Positions 7,403 to 16,937 of a stretch of 64,000 nucleotides of DNA are shown piece after piece (within the stretch, counting starts at the first letter, position 1; each line of letters starts with the position of its first letter). A program made the translations under genes and the position numbers. Source of the DNA: an uncultured Eubacteriales bacterium (lineage in GTDB: Bacteria; Bacillota; Clostridia; Oscillospirales; Oscillospiraceae); NCBI GenBank assembly GCA_949296115.1, contig CASFNR010000001.1, positions 124,001 to 188,000 of the forward strand, in the 5' to 3' direction. Under the pieces are notes generated by a model that was given only the letters and a program-made list of their open reading frames with translations, made no database searches and was not told the origin of the DNA.

Positions 7403-8092
7403 TTACTTCACACAATCCGGGAACAAATTCTCCACGGCGGAACATGCGGCCATTTGTTCCGCCCGCTTTTTGCTGCTGCCGGACCCAGTGCCAACCACGG
7501 TGCCATTGAGAGAAACAGAAACGTCAAAATGTTTGTCATGATCCGGACCGCTTTCCCCAATCAGTGCGTAGGTCAGCGTCTGATTCTTTTTCTGCTGAAC
7601 CAGTTCCTGAAGCAGGGTCTTGTAGTCTACATTATGCAGCTTGGATACCGGGACTTCCACCAGGATGAATTTCTTTACAATCTGAAGCGCCGCCTCCAGG
7701 CCGCCATCCAAAAAGCATGCTGCAATCACCGACTCCATGGCATCTGCCAGAATGGAATCACGGCTCCGGCCGCCCCCCTGCTCTTCGCCATGTCCCAGCA
7801 GGAGATGTTTTCCAAGGTCAATGCGGCGTGCTGTTGCCGAAAGCGTTCCCTCGCAAACCATGTCCGCCCGCATCCGGGTGAGCTCGCCCTCCGGGCGGTC
7901 CGGGAAATTCCGATACAGGTATTCCGCCACCAGCATTCCCAGCACGCTGTCCCCCAGGAATTCCAGGCGCTCATTGCTCAGCAGCCCATTATGCCAACGC
8001 TCATTGGCATAGGAAGAATGGGTCAGGGCATTCTGAAGCAGCGAAATATTATGAAAATGATATCCGATTGCGGTTTCCAGGTCCTTAATCAT
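7403..8092 (-). CDS. rnc: Ribonuclease III
   Basis: RNase III of 229 residues, which cuts double-stranded RNA in rRNA precursor processing and mRNA turnover. The catalytic signature NERLEFLGDSVLGM is at about residues 40-53, and ADAMESVIAACFLDGG carries the second acidic cluster. A C-terminal double-stranded RNA binding domain begins near residue 155 (DYKTLLQELVQQKK) and ends with GSGSSKKRAEQMAA. The start overlaps the plsX stop by 4 bp (ATGA), so translation is coupled. It is the last gene of the trmFO-plsX-rnc group on the minus strand. Confidence 0.97.
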   Translation of the reverse strand: MIKDLETAIGYHFHNISLLQNALTHSSYANERWHNGLLSNERLEFLGDSVLGMLVAEYLYRNFPDRPEGELTRMRADMVCEGTLSATARRIDLGKHLLLGHGEEQGGGRSRDSILADAMESVIAACFLDGGLEAALQIVKKFILVEVPVSKLHNVDYKTLLQELVQQKKNQTLTYALIGESGPDHDKHFDVSVSLNGTVVGTGSGSSKKRAEQMAACSAVENLFPDCVK

Positions 8093-9114
8093 GCTTCCGT
8101 CTCCTTCATGGCAGCAAGCCGCTGCTCCAGCTGGGCCGTGAAATTCCCATCTGCGGCGGCAATTGCCTGCCGAATGGCACTATGGAACGCCAGCGGGTCG
8201 GAGGAGCCATGGGCCTTGACCACCGGCTTCTTGATGCCCAGGAGCTGGGTTCCGCCAATTTCCCTGTAATCCAGAATCTTCACGATATCCGACACGCCGG
8301 ACTTGCACAGCAGGTAGCCCAACTTGGAAAAAACGTTTTTCTTGAACATTTTTTTCATCATGCTGCCCATGAACATTGCGGTTCCCTCGATGGACTTCAG
8401 CAGCACATTTCCGCTGAAGCCGTCGCAGACAATCACATCCACTTCCCCCAGGGGAACGGCCCGCGCCTCCACATTGCCCACGAAGTTCAGCAGCCCCTTC
8501 TCGCCCGCATCCTTCAGCAGGGCATAGGCTTCCTTCTGCAGAGGGGTTCCCTTGCTGTCCTCTGTTCCATTGTTCAGCAAGCCGACTCTCGGGTTCTGTA
8601 CGCCCATTACATTCCGGACATACTCGGAGGCAACCAGGCCGAATTGCAGCAAGAATTCCGGCGTACACTCCACGTTGGCGCCGCAATCGCAGATGATGAC
8701 GCTGCCGCCTCCCTTTGTGGGAATCGCAGGGGCCAGGGAGGCCCGCCGAATGCCCTTCACCCGTTTCACAAGCAGCGTTGCGCCGGTCAGCAGGGCGCCG
8801 GTAGATCCGGCGGAGACAAAGGCATCGCCCTTCCCTTCCGACAGCATTTTAAGCCCGATAATCATAGAAGAATTCTTCCGCTTGTGAATCACGGAGCCGG
8901 GATCATCGTGCATGTCCACCACGTCCTCCGCATGGGCAATCTCCATGCCGTTGGGAAGATTCTCAATGCCGTGCTTTTTCAGGACCTCCAGGATTTCTTC
9001 CCCCCGTCCAACCAGCACCACTTCAATGCCGAAGTCTTTCACCGCATCAATCGCGCCCATTACCGGGGCTTCCGGGGCGTGATCGCCGCCCATTGCATCG
9101 AGTATAATCTTCAA
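8089..9114 (-). CDS. plsX: Phosphate acyltransferase PlsX
   Basis: PlsX of 341 residues, which converts acyl-ACP to acyl-phosphate for phospholipid synthesis at the membrane surface. The N-terminus KIILDAMGGDHAPEA, the central SAGSTGALLTGATLLV and the GNVEARAVPLGEVDVIVCDG segment are typical. I set the start at the TTG at 9114, which gives the usual (M)KIILDAMGG N-terminus with AGAGGTGG six to seven bases upstream; the GTG three codons earlier overlaps that ribosome binding site. The usual plsX-fabD-acpP neighbours are absent; here it is linked directly to rnc. Confidence 0.96.
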   Translation of the reverse strand: MKIILDAMGGDHAPEAPVMGAIDAVKDFGIEVVLVGRGEEILEVLKKHGIENLPNGMEIAHAEDVVDMHDDPGSVIHKRKNSSMIIGLKMLSEGKGDAFVSAGSTGALLTGATLLVKRVKGIRRASLAPAIPTKGGGSVIICDCGANVECTPEFLLQFGLVASEYVRNVMGVQNPRVGLLNNGTEDSKGTPLQKEAYALLKDAGEKGLLNFVGNVEARAVPLGEVDVIVCDGFSGNVLLKSIEGTAMFMGSMMKKMFKKNVFSKLGYLLCKSGVSDIVKILDYREIGGTQLLGIKKPVVKAHGSSDPLAFHSAIRQAIAAADGNFTAQLEQRLAAMKETEA

Positions 9115-9133
9115 TTGCGCCACCTCTTTCTTT

Positions 9134-10438
9134 TTATATTCCCCTGGCCGTCAGACCGTCAATGATTTCCAAAGAACGCATGGAAATGGCCAGATTTTTT
9201 TCCGCTTTTTTGCGAATACGTTTTTCCAGCGGCTGGATAATGCTGAAATTGATATTCATGGGCTGGAAATTTTCAACGCTTTCATCGCTGATATACAATC
9301 CAAGGGCGCCAATGGCGGTGGATTTGGGGAATTCGGGAAGCGTCCGCCCCTGAACCTTTGCCGCCATTGCAACCGCCGCCAGATAGCCGGAGGCGGTGGA
9401 TTCCACATAGCCTTCCACACCGGTCATCTGCCCGGCAAATGCGACCAGCGGATCCCGCCGGTCCGCATAATACCGGTCCAGCAATTTGGGAGACTGCAGG
9501 AAGGTATTCTGGTGCATGACGCCATAACGGACAAACTCCGCTTGCTGCAGCCCGGGAATCATGGAAAAGACCCGTTTCTGTTCTCCGAATTTCAGGTGTG
9601 TTTGGAATCCGACCAGATTAAATACGCTCTTGGCCGCGTTGTCCTGCCGGAGCTGCACCACGGCATAGGGCTCCTTTCCCGTTCTGGGGTCGGTCAGCCC
9701 CACTGGTTTCAGCGGCCCGAAGCGCAGGGTATCCGGTCCACGCCGGGCCATCACCTCTACCGGCATACAGCCCTCAAATACGTTCCGATCCTCGAAGCCG
9801 TGGACCTCTGCTTCTTCCGCCGAAATCAATTCCCGGACAAATGCCTCATACTGCTCCTTGTCCATGGCGCAGTTGATATAGTCCGGGGTCCCCCGGTCAT
9901 ACCGGGACTGCCACCAGGCCAGGTCCATATCAATGGATTCCGCCGTTACCAGCGGCGCAGCGGCATCAAAGAAATGCAGATACCCTGTTTCTCCAAAATA
10001 TTCGGAAATAGCCTTTGAGAGGCTGTCCGAGGTCAGCGGTCCGGTTGCAATAATCACCGGGCCTTGGGGCACGTCGGTTACCTCCTGATGAATCACTCGA
10101 ATATTGGGATGGCTTTCAATTCTCTGCGTGACCAATTTGGCAAAGCCCTGCCGGTCTACCGCCAGGCAGCCGCCGGCCTCCACCCGGGTCTCCTCTGCAC
10201 AGGCAAGGATCAGGCTGCCGCAGCGGCGCAGCTCTTCCTTCAGCAGCCCCACGGCGTTCTCCAGGCGGTCTCCCCGGAGGGAGTTGGAGCAAACCAGCTC
10301 CGCAAAATCCGGACTGTGATGGGCCGGGGTCATTTTCTCCGGTTTCATCTCGTAAAGTTCCACGGAAATTCCACGGTTCGCCAGCTGCCAGGCAGCCTCT
10401 GAGCCTGCCAGACCGGCTCCGATTACCTTCACTGTCAC
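9134..10438 (-). CDS. trmFO: Folate-dependent tRNA (uracil-54-C5)-methyltransferase TrmFO
   Basis: Flavoprotein of 434 residues that makes ribothymidine at U54 of tRNA using methylenetetrahydrofolate and FADH2. The N-terminal FAD-binding VIGAGLAGSEAAWQLANRG is at residues 4-22, followed by CSNSLRGDRLENAVGLLKEE. The C-terminal half contains GQMTGVEGYVESTASG, typical of the GidA-like family. The gene begins with GTG and lies 2 bp after the topA stop. topA-trmFO linkage is common in Firmicutes. Confidence 0.97.
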   Translation of the reverse strand: MTVKVIGAGLAGSEAAWQLANRGISVELYEMKPEKMTPAHHSPDFAELVCSNSLRGDRLENAVGLLKEELRRCGSLILACAEETRVEAGGCLAVDRQGFAKLVTQRIESHPNIRVIHQEVTDVPQGPVIIATGPLTSDSLSKAISEYFGETGYLHFFDAAAPLVTAESIDMDLAWWQSRYDRGTPDYINCAMDKEQYEAFVRELISAEEAEVHGFEDRNVFEGCMPVEVMARRGPDTLRFGPLKPVGLTDPRTGKEPYAVVQLRQDNAAKSVFNLVGFQTHLKFGEQKRVFSMIPGLQQAEFVRYGVMHQNTFLQSPKLLDRYYADRRDPLVAFAGQMTGVEGYVESTASGYLAAVAMAAKVQGRTLPEFPKSTAIGALGLYISDESVENFQPMNINFSIIQPLEKRIRKKAEKNLAISMRSLEIIDGLTARGI

Positions 10439-10440
10439 GC

Positions 10441-12681
10441 TCAGGCCTCCTTTTTCTTTGCGGCTGTCGTTTTTTTGCTGCCAGTGGATTTTCCCGCCGC
10501 TTTTGTCCCAGCTTTGGCTTTTGGTTTTTCTTCCGCCGCCGGCGCATCCGTCCCATCCTGAGCAGCAGCTTTCTTCTTGTAATACCCCCGCTGATCCTCC
10601 GGCAGGAAGCGGCTGCAGGATTCGTTAATGCAGAACGGCTTCATCCGGCCCTTGCCGGATTTCTTGAACAGGGTGTGGCCGCATTCCGGGCAGTCCTCCG
10701 CCGTGGGGACATCCCAAGTCATAAAACCGCACTCCGCCCCCTTTTCACAGGCATAGTAGGCATATCCCTTCTTGGATTTCCGTTTCAGGATGGCACTGCC
10801 GCACTTGGGGCAGCGTCCCGGCATTTTTTCAACCAGAGGCTTGGTGTTCTTGCACTCCGGGAAGCCGGGGCAGGCGAGGAATCTTCCGAATCGGCCGGTT
10901 TTAATCACCATTTTCCGGCCGCAAAGCTCGCAGACCTCGTCGGTTTCCTCCTCCGGAACCTTCAGCCGAACTCCCTCCAGTGCGGTTTCCGCATCCTGAA
11001 GCTCTTTGCTGAAATCCCGGTAAAAATCCGCCAAAAGCTCCTTCCAGGGCTGCTTTCCTTCCTCAACAGCATCCAGGCGGGACTCCATGTTTGCCGTAAA
11101 GGCCACATCGATGATGTCGTTGAACCGCTCCATCATCAGTCCTGTGACAATCTCGCCCAGGGGGGTGGGCGCAAGCCGCTTATCCTGCTTTACCACATAT
11201 TCCCGGTCCTCAATGGTGGAAATGGTTGCAGCATAGGTGGATGGGCGGCCGACCCCCTTTTCTTCCATGGCTTTCACCAGGGTGGCCTCCGTATAGCGGG
11301 CAGGCGGTTGGGTAAAATGCTGCTCCTTCTGGGCGTTTGCCAAAGCGACCTGTTCCCCGACCCCGAGGTCCGGGAGCGCTGAGCCGATCTGCTCGGTCTC
11401 GTCGTCTTTCCCCTCTTCGTACACCGACATAAAGCCCGGGAAACGCATGCTTTGATGGCTGGCCCGGAACACATGCCCAGCGCATTCGGTATCAATGGAT
11501 ACGGTATCAAACACCGCATTTGCCATCTGGGTTGCCAGGAACCGGCTCCAGACCAGCTTGTAAAGCTTGAACTGATCCGGAGTCAGGCTGCCCCGCACCC
11601 GTTCCGGCTCCAGCTCCACATGGGTGGGACGGATTGCTTCGTGGGCGTCCTGTGCGCCGGATTTCGTTTTGTAGGTGTGGAATGAACCATAGTAATACGC
11701 TGCGCCATAACGCGCCTTAATAAACTGCGCCGCTTCCCCCATTGCCTCATCAGACAAACGCAGGGAGTCCGTACGCATATAGGTAATCAGGCCGGTGGTA
11801 CCTTCCCCGGCAATTTCCACGCCCTCATACAGCTGCTGGGCAACCATCATGGTTTTTTTCGGGGTAAATCCCAATTTTCGGGAAGCCTCCTGCTGCAGCG
11901 TGGAGGTGGTGAATGGAGGAGGGCTGGTTCGCTTTTTTTCGGACTTCTTCACATTGTTCACATTGAATGGTTTTCCATCAATCTGTGTCAGAACATCCTG
12001 TGCCTGGGATTCACTCTCCAGTTCCTGCTTCTTGGGACTTCCGTAATAATGCGCCACAAAGCTGCCCGGTTTTCCAATCCGGTTCAGCGTAACGTCAATG
12101 GTCCAATATTCCCGGGGCTGGAAATTCCGGATCTCCTGCTCCCGGTCCACCACCATCCGGGTGGCAACGCTCTGGACACGGCCGGCGGACAGACCCCGGC
12201 GCACCTTCTTCCACAGCAGCGGAGAAAGCTGATAGCCCACAATCCGGTCCAGAATCCGACGGGCCTGCTGGGCGTCCACCAGATTATAGTCGATTTCTCT
12301 GGGATGCTGAATTGCTTCCCGGACCACCTTCTGGGTGATTTCGTTAAAGGTCACTCTGCGCGCCTTTTCATCGGGCAGGTTCAGCAGCTCTTTCAGATGC
12401 CAGGAAATGGCCTCCCCTTCCCGGTCCGGGTCCGTTGCGAGGTAGACGGTGTCTGCCTTGCCCGCTTCGGTTTTCAGTTCTTTAATCAGGGATTCTTTTC
12501 CCCGCACCGGGATATACTGGGGTGTAAAATCGTGCTCCAGGTCCACGCCCATTTTGCTCTTGGGAAGGTCCCGGAGGTGGCCCATGCTGGCCTTTACAAT
12601 ATAATCAGGGCCAAGATACCGCCCAATGGTTTTGGCTTTGGAGGGAGACTCCACAATCACAAGATTGCTTGCTTTTGCCAT
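10441..12681 (-). CDS. topA: DNA topoisomerase I (type IA)
   Basis: Topoisomerase of 746 residues that relaxes negative supercoils. The TOPRIM domain starts at NLVIVESPSKAKTIGRYLG (residues 6-24) and has DPDREGEAISWHL. The active-site tyrosine is in GLITYMRTDSLR at about residue 300. Three C-terminal zinc-ribbon units are visible (CELC..C..C, CPKC..C..C, CPECG..C..C). The extreme C-terminus is a Lys/Ala/Pro-rich unstructured tail of about 45 residues, common in TopA of this group and presumably DNA-binding. AAAGGAG precedes the start. Confidence 0.98.
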   Translation of the reverse strand: MAKASNLVIVESPSKAKTIGRYLGPDYIVKASMGHLRDLPKSKMGVDLEHDFTPQYIPVRGKESLIKELKTEAGKADTVYLATDPDREGEAISWHLKELLNLPDEKARRVTFNEITQKVVREAIQHPREIDYNLVDAQQARRILDRIVGYQLSPLLWKKVRRGLSAGRVQSVATRMVVDREQEIRNFQPREYWTIDVTLNRIGKPGSFVAHYYGSPKKQELESESQAQDVLTQIDGKPFNVNNVKKSEKKRTSPPPFTTSTLQQEASRKLGFTPKKTMMVAQQLYEGVEIAGEGTTGLITYMRTDSLRLSDEAMGEAAQFIKARYGAAYYYGSFHTYKTKSGAQDAHEAIRPTHVELEPERVRGSLTPDQFKLYKLVWSRFLATQMANAVFDTVSIDTECAGHVFRASHQSMRFPGFMSVYEEGKDDETEQIGSALPDLGVGEQVALANAQKEQHFTQPPARYTEATLVKAMEEKGVGRPSTYAATISTIEDREYVVKQDKRLAPTPLGEIVTGLMMERFNDIIDVAFTANMESRLDAVEEGKQPWKELLADFYRDFSKELQDAETALEGVRLKVPEEETDEVCELCGRKMVIKTGRFGRFLACPGFPECKNTKPLVEKMPGRCPKCGSAILKRKSKKGYAYYACEKGAECGFMTWDVPTAEDCPECGHTLFKKSGKGRMKPFCINESCSRFLPEDQRGYYKKKAAAQDGTDAPAAEEKPKAKAGTKAAGKSTGSKKTTAAKKKEA

Positions 12682-12717
12682 GTGTAATGCTCTCCTTTGA
12701 CAATTTCAGCCGGATAG

Positions 12718-13974
12718 TCAGCGGCTGCGCAGCGCAATGCGTTTTCCTGGCAGACGACGGATCACACCTTTCAGTTCCAGCATGGTCAGCGCGGACAGCA
12801 ATTTGCCCGTGGGCAGACCGGTATCCGCAATCACGTCATCTACCAGCCGTTCCCCCGTCTCCAGCGCTGCGACGATGGTTTCTTCCTCAGGAGACAGCGG
12901 CGGCAATTTGGTTTTTACGCCACTATACGGCGTGGAAGCCTGCTTGTCAATGTCTTTCTTGTCTAATTTTTTCTTAAGCTCCTGCTTTGATCCCGGCAAA
13001 CGGCCCCTCTCGGCCACCAGGCTGGCTTCCTGTTCAATGGTCTGTCCGATTTCTGCGGGGTATGCGGTGAGGGATTTCCCTTTGCTTCCGGGGTGCAGTT
13101 TTCCAGGGTACAGATACGCATATTCTCCCACCACGTCCCATCCGCAGGAAGCCATAGCAGCGCCGTCCCGCAGGAGCTGGTTGCTCCCCTGGAAGGAGGG
13201 CAGATCAATATTCCCGGGAACCACGAACACATCCCGTCCCTGATCCGCCCCCTGGCGGGCCGTAATCAGCGCGCCGCTTTTCTCGGGGGCCTCTATCACC
13301 AGAACGCCATTGCTTAAGCCGCTGATAATGCGGTTCCGCTTCGGGAAGGTCCATCGGGCGGGCATCGTCCCCGGGGGAAATTCGCTGAATATACAGCCGT
13401 ACTTCTCCACATCCCGGAACAATGACTGGTTCGAGACGGGGTAAACAATGTCTGCGCCGCAGCCCAAAACGCCAATCACCGGCCGCCCGGCGGTCAAAGC
13501 CCCTGACATGGCCATGCCGTCAATCCCGTATGCCATGCCGGACACCACAATGCCGCCGCAATCGGCGATCTGATAGCCCATCCGTTTGGCCGTGGTCAGG
13601 CCGTAAGCGGACGCCTTCCGCGTCCCCACCACCGCAATCGCCGGATGGCTTTCCAGATCCGGAATCCGTCCTTTGTAATAGAGGACCACTGGCGGGTCCG
13701 CAATGTGCTTCAGTCTGCGGGGATAAGCCGCATCCTGAAACGTGACAATCCGGATATTCTTTTCCCGGCAGGCGTCCAGAATTTCCTGGGCCTGGGTCAG
13801 GGATTTGTCCAAAAGCCCTTCCTTTCCTGTTGGGGATACATTTTCAATCCCTTCGTAGGATTTCGGGTCAGCAAAGTATATCTCCTCCGGGTCAGAAAAA
13901 TGCTGCAGCAGCGACGCCTTTCCCCGGTCACTCAGGCCCGGCCGGTGGGCCAGCCATATCCAGTGCAGCAGCAT
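12718..13974 (-). CDS. dprA: DNA-processing protein DprA (Smf)
   Basis: Protein of 418 residues that loads RecA onto incoming single-stranded DNA during transformation. The Rossmann-like core has VGTRKASAYG, SGMAYGIDGMAMSGAL, GVLGCGADIVYP, FPKRNRIISGLS and SGALITARQGADQGR, the typical DprA signature. An N-terminal SAM-like region and a C-terminal winged-helix (DML1-like, after LSPEEETIVAALE) flank it. dprA directly upstream of topA is the standard Firmicutes order. No other competence genes are in the window, so competence cannot be judged. Confidence 0.95.
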   Translation of the reverse strand: MLLHWIWLAHRPGLSDRGKASLLQHFSDPEEIYFADPKSYEGIENVSPTGKEGLLDKSLTQAQEILDACREKNIRIVTFQDAAYPRRLKHIADPPVVLYYKGRIPDLESHPAIAVVGTRKASAYGLTTAKRMGYQIADCGGIVVSGMAYGIDGMAMSGALTAGRPVIGVLGCGADIVYPVSNQSLFRDVEKYGCIFSEFPPGTMPARWTFPKRNRIISGLSNGVLVIEAPEKSGALITARQGADQGRDVFVVPGNIDLPSFQGSNQLLRDGAAMASCGWDVVGEYAYLYPGKLHPGSKGKSLTAYPAEIGQTIEQEASLVAERGRLPGSKQELKKKLDKKDIDKQASTPYSGVKTKLPPLSPEEETIVAALETGERLVDDVIADTGLPTGKLLSALTMLELKGVIRRLPGKRIALRSR

Positions 13975-13994
13975 AATATTTCCCCCGTTTCAAT

Positions 13995-14753
13995 TTAATC
14001 CCCAGAACCTTTTATCTGCCACATCACGATTGCGGCGGCAATGGCCGCATTCAGGGACTCGCAGTGGGAATTCATGGGAATAATCAATTCCCGGTCTGCC
14101 GAATCCAGAATTTCAGGGCGGACCCCCTGCCCCTCGCTGCCGATTACCACCGCCATGGTATGCAGCGGTGCCCGGCGCAGATCCTCCGCCCGGTCACTCA
14201 ACGCCGTAACACCGATGGGGATACCCCGTTTCTGACATGCGGCATAAACCTCTTTCCAGCCGGCCTGGACCGTATCCCGGCGGAAAACCGCCCCCATGCT
14301 GGCACGGACCACCTTGTGGCTGTAGGGATCGGCGCATCCTTCCATCAAAACCACCGGAACATCCAGCGCATCTGCGGTGCGCAGAATCGTCCCCAAATTT
14401 CCCGGGTCCTGAATGCCGTCCAGCAGCAGCATCCCGCCCACCGGCACAAAAGCAGGGCTTGGCGGCATTTTGCAGACAAACAACGCCCCCTGGGGACTGG
14501 CCATGGGAGAAATGGATTCCATCACATCTGCCGGCACCCGGATCAGATTTATGGAATCCGGAAAGTCCGCCTGAACGCCGTCGGACAAAACCACAGTCTC
14601 AAGTCCGGCGCAGTGCCGGACAGCCTCTTGCAGAAGCTTCGTGCCGTCTCCCACAAACAGTCCCATTTCCTCCCGATACTTTCTGGAGGAAAGCAGTTTT
14701 CTGATCATCTGGATCTGGGAATTCTTCCGGGATGTGATCCGCTGTTCCATCAT
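13995..14753 (-). CDS. TrmH/SpoU-family RNA 2'-O-methyltransferase
   Basis: Protein of 252 residues with an N-terminal RNA-binding substrate domain (ITSRKNSQIQMIRKLLSSRK) and a C-terminal SPOUT knot. The knot has LLLDGIQDPGNLGTILRTAD, VIGSEGQGV and LIIPMNSHCESLNAAIAAAI. It methylates ribose in rRNA or tRNA using S-adenosylmethionine; the target base cannot be told from sequence. A YsgA/RlmB-like role is likely. The start overlaps the ktrA stop by 4 bp, so it is co-translated with the potassium-uptake genes. Confidence 0.92.
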   Translation of the reverse strand: MMEQRITSRKNSQIQMIRKLLSSRKYREEMGLFVGDGTKLLQEAVRHCAGLETVVLSDGVQADFPDSINLIRVPADVMESISPMASPQGALFVCKMPPSPAFVPVGGMLLLDGIQDPGNLGTILRTADALDVPVVLMEGCADPYSHKVVRASMGAVFRRDTVQAGWKEVYAACQKRGIPIGVTALSDRAEDLRRAPLHTMAVVIGSEGQGVRPEILDSADRELIIPMNSHCESLNAAIAAAIVMWQIKGSGD

Positions 14754-15397
14754 AGTTTCTGCAATTCCTCCAGGGAGTAGGTGTCACCCAAGACCACCAA
14801 AATATCCTCCGCCTGTATGACATATTCTGCCGAAGGGGACACATTGGTCTTTCTGCCGCTCTCCACCGCAATGATGTTGATGCCCAGCCTGGCCCGAATG
14901 TTCAAATCCCGGATGCTTTTTCCCGTCCATCCCTTTGGTGCAGGGACTTCGAGAATGCCATACTCCTCAGATAGTTCAATATACTCCAGCACATTGTGGC
15001 TGTGGAGGCTTCGACCCAGACGCTGGGCATTTTCCTGCTCCGGAATAACAACACGGTTGACCCCCAGCTTTTCCAGCACCTTCCGATGTGTCTCATCGTG
15101 AGCCTTACAAACAATGTATGGAACTCCAAGTTCCATCAGGTTCATGGCAACCAGCACAGAGGCCGCAAGATCATTTCCGATGGCAATCACGGCGCAGTCA
15201 AATTCCTTTGCTCCCAGAGCCCGCAGGACTTCCTTGTCCTTTGCGTCACCCACAACCGCATGGGTGACATCAGAGGCGACCTGCTGCACCAGATGACTGG
15301 ATACATCCATGGCCAGCACATCTGCCCCTAATTTGCACAGCTGCCGGGCGAGGGCCTGTCCAAACAGCCCCAGTCCAATTACCAGATAGGATTTCAT
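14750..15397 (-). CDS. ktrA: Potassium uptake regulatory subunit KtrA/TrkA (RCK)
   Basis: Cytoplasmic RCK protein of 215 residues that gates a Ktr/Trk potassium channel. The N-terminal TrkA-N Rossmann domain has GLGLFGQALARQL and a nucleotide-binding acidic end at AMDVSS. The C-terminal TrkA-C domain begins near residue 135. The ATG at 15397 follows GGAG with 9-base spacing; an upstream start would overlap ktrB and is less likely. It lies 13 bp downstream of the membrane subunit, forming a two-gene transporter module. Confidence 0.93.
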   Translation of the reverse strand: MKSYLVIGLGLFGQALARQLCKLGADVLAMDVSSHLVQQVASDVTHAVVGDAKDKEVLRALGAKEFDCAVIAIGNDLAASVLVAMNLMELGVPYIVCKAHDETHRKVLEKLGVNRVVIPEQENAQRLGRSLHSHNVLEYIELSEEYGILEVPAPKGWTGKSIRDLNIRARLGINIIAVESGRKTNVSPSAEYVIQAEDILVVLGDTYSLEELQKL

Positions 15398-15410
15398 AAC
15401 AAAATTCTCC

Positions 15411-16790
15411 TTACCCAATCAAAAGCTTTGTCTCCGCATAGCGGAACCGTTCTTCTGCACGATTTCCTGCCAGGAATCCCAGGCTGATGGTCAGAACGCC
15501 CACCCGTCCGAAATACATATGCAGAATCATCAGGAGCTTGGCAGGAACGCTGAGAATCCGGGTCGCACCCGCTGTCAGTCCAACGGTTGCAAGGGCGGAA
15601 ACCGACTCAAACAGGCCGTCCGTGAAGCCCACCGGCGACGTAACGCTGATAAACGCACCTCCAAACACAGCCAGGAAGATTAAAATAAAGGCAATGGTCA
15701 TCGCATCCAGCACCTGTCCCTGAGGAATGGTGCGGCGGAAAACGCACACCGACTCCCGGCCTCGGGCTCTGGCCACCATAAACAGCACCAGCGCAATAAA
15801 GGAGACGGTTTTCAATCCGCCGGCTGTGGAACCGGAGGACCCGCCAATCAGCATCAGAACAATTGAGACCGCCTTCCCTCCCTCGGACAGCGCCGCCTGA
15901 TCGATGGAAGCAAAGCCGGCTGTCCGCAGTGTTATGGATTGGAACAGTCCATTGAGGAGTTTCTCCCCCACAGGCATCGGTCCCAGGGTGGCCGGATTGT
16001 CCCATTCCAGCAGACAAATCAGGAACCAGCCGGCCACAAGCAGTGCTGCCGTTGTCAGCAGGACCAATCTGGTATAAATGGTCAGCCGTTTGAACCGGCG
16101 CTTTTGAACCACATCCTGCCAGACCAGGAAGCCCAGTCCGCCGATTACAATCAAGACTCCGATGGTCAGAAGAACCACAGGATCGGACTGAAATTCCATC
16201 AGGCTTGCGTCCGGCTTTATCACGCCGAAGATGTCGAATCCCGCATTGCAGAACCCGGAAACGGAATGAAAGATTCCCCAGCGAATTGCGTTTAAAAACC
16301 CATATTCCGGCAGAAAACGCAGAAACAAAATCAGTGCGCCAATTCCCTCCACCCCAAAGCTTCCGACCAGGACCGTTCTTTGCAGTCGTACCACACCATC
16401 CATATCGTTGACGCTCAGTGCCTGTGCCATGACCAAACGCTGCTTCAATCCAATTCGCTTGCGCAGCAGAAACACCAGCAGCGTTGCTGCCGACATAAAT
16501 CCCAGACCGCCAATCTGGATCAGGCATAGAATGACCACCTGACCGAAGCCGCTCCATTGCAGCCAGGTATCCTGCATGATCAATCCGGTGACGCAGGTAG
16601 CAGACGTTGCCGTAAACAGTGCCGTCAGGAATCCGCAGGACGAACCGTCACGGGAAGCCGCCGGCAGTGTCAGCAGGCAGGCGCCAGCCAGAATAATTCC
16701 TGCAAACGCCACCGCAATCACTTTGGCGGGGCTCAGGCTTTTGGGTCTCTTTTTCATCCAAAATGCAAACAATCTTGCACGAAATGACAT
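15411..16790 (-). CDS. ktrB: Trk/Ktr-type potassium transporter membrane subunit KtrB
   Basis: Integral membrane protein of 459 residues of the SKT superfamily, with four M1-P-M2 repeats. Selectivity-filter-like segments are visible: TATSATCVTGLIM, HSVSGFCNAGFD, ITLRTAGFASID and SALATVGLTAG. It imports K+, probably coupled to Na+ or membrane potential, with KtrA as gate. The start follows AAGGAGG, and a promoter with an extended -10 lies just upstream, making it the first gene of the ktrB-ktrA-SpoU group. Confidence 0.94.
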   Translation of the reverse strand: MSFRARLFAFWMKKRPKSLSPAKVIAVAFAGIILAGACLLTLPAASRDGSSCGFLTALFTATSATCVTGLIMQDTWLQWSGFGQVVILCLIQIGGLGFMSAATLLVFLLRKRIGLKQRLVMAQALSVNDMDGVVRLQRTVLVGSFGVEGIGALILFLRFLPEYGFLNAIRWGIFHSVSGFCNAGFDIFGVIKPDASLMEFQSDPVVLLTIGVLIVIGGLGFLVWQDVVQKRRFKRLTIYTRLVLLTTAALLVAGWFLICLLEWDNPATLGPMPVGEKLLNGLFQSITLRTAGFASIDQAALSEGGKAVSIVLMLIGGSSGSTAGGLKTVSFIALVLFMVARARGRESVCVFRRTIPQGQVLDAMTIAFILIFLAVFGGAFISVTSPVGFTDGLFESVSALATVGLTAGATRILSVPAKLLMILHMYFGRVGVLTISLGFLAGNRAEERFRYAETKLLIG

Positions 16791-16833
16791 AGATTGCCTC
16801 CTTCGGCTGATTCAGCTAAAGTGTATTTTTTAT

Positions 16834-16860
16834 AGTATACCATGTCCGGCTTTTTTGCAA
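16834..16860 (-). promoter_or_regulatory. Promoter of ktrB
   Basis: On the minus strand, TTGCAA (16860-16855), a 15-bp spacer and TATACT (16839-16834) preceded by TGG, an extended -10. The short spacer is offset by the TGn motif. Confidence 0.65.
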
Positions 16861-16893
16861 GCATCATTTCCGTTCCGCGTCCGGACATGGCAT

Positions 16894-16925
16894 CACCCGC
16901 ATACCGTTTTTGCGGTATGCGGGTG
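16894..16925. terminator. 13-bp hairpin downstream of the sugar transferase gene
   Basis: Perfect inverted repeat CACCCGCATACCG and CGGTATGCGGGTG with a 6-base loop, 12 bp beyond the stop of the sugar transferase gene. There is no clear T run after it on the minus strand, so it may be a weak terminator or an mRNA 3'-end stabiliser. Confidence 0.55.
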
Positions 16926-16937
16926 AAGATGGGTCAG

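Noticed and set aside
15607-16557. A 316-residue frame on the same strand inside ktrB
   Set aside because: It is an alternative frame of ktrB, without domains, whereas ktrB has intact membrane and filter segments.
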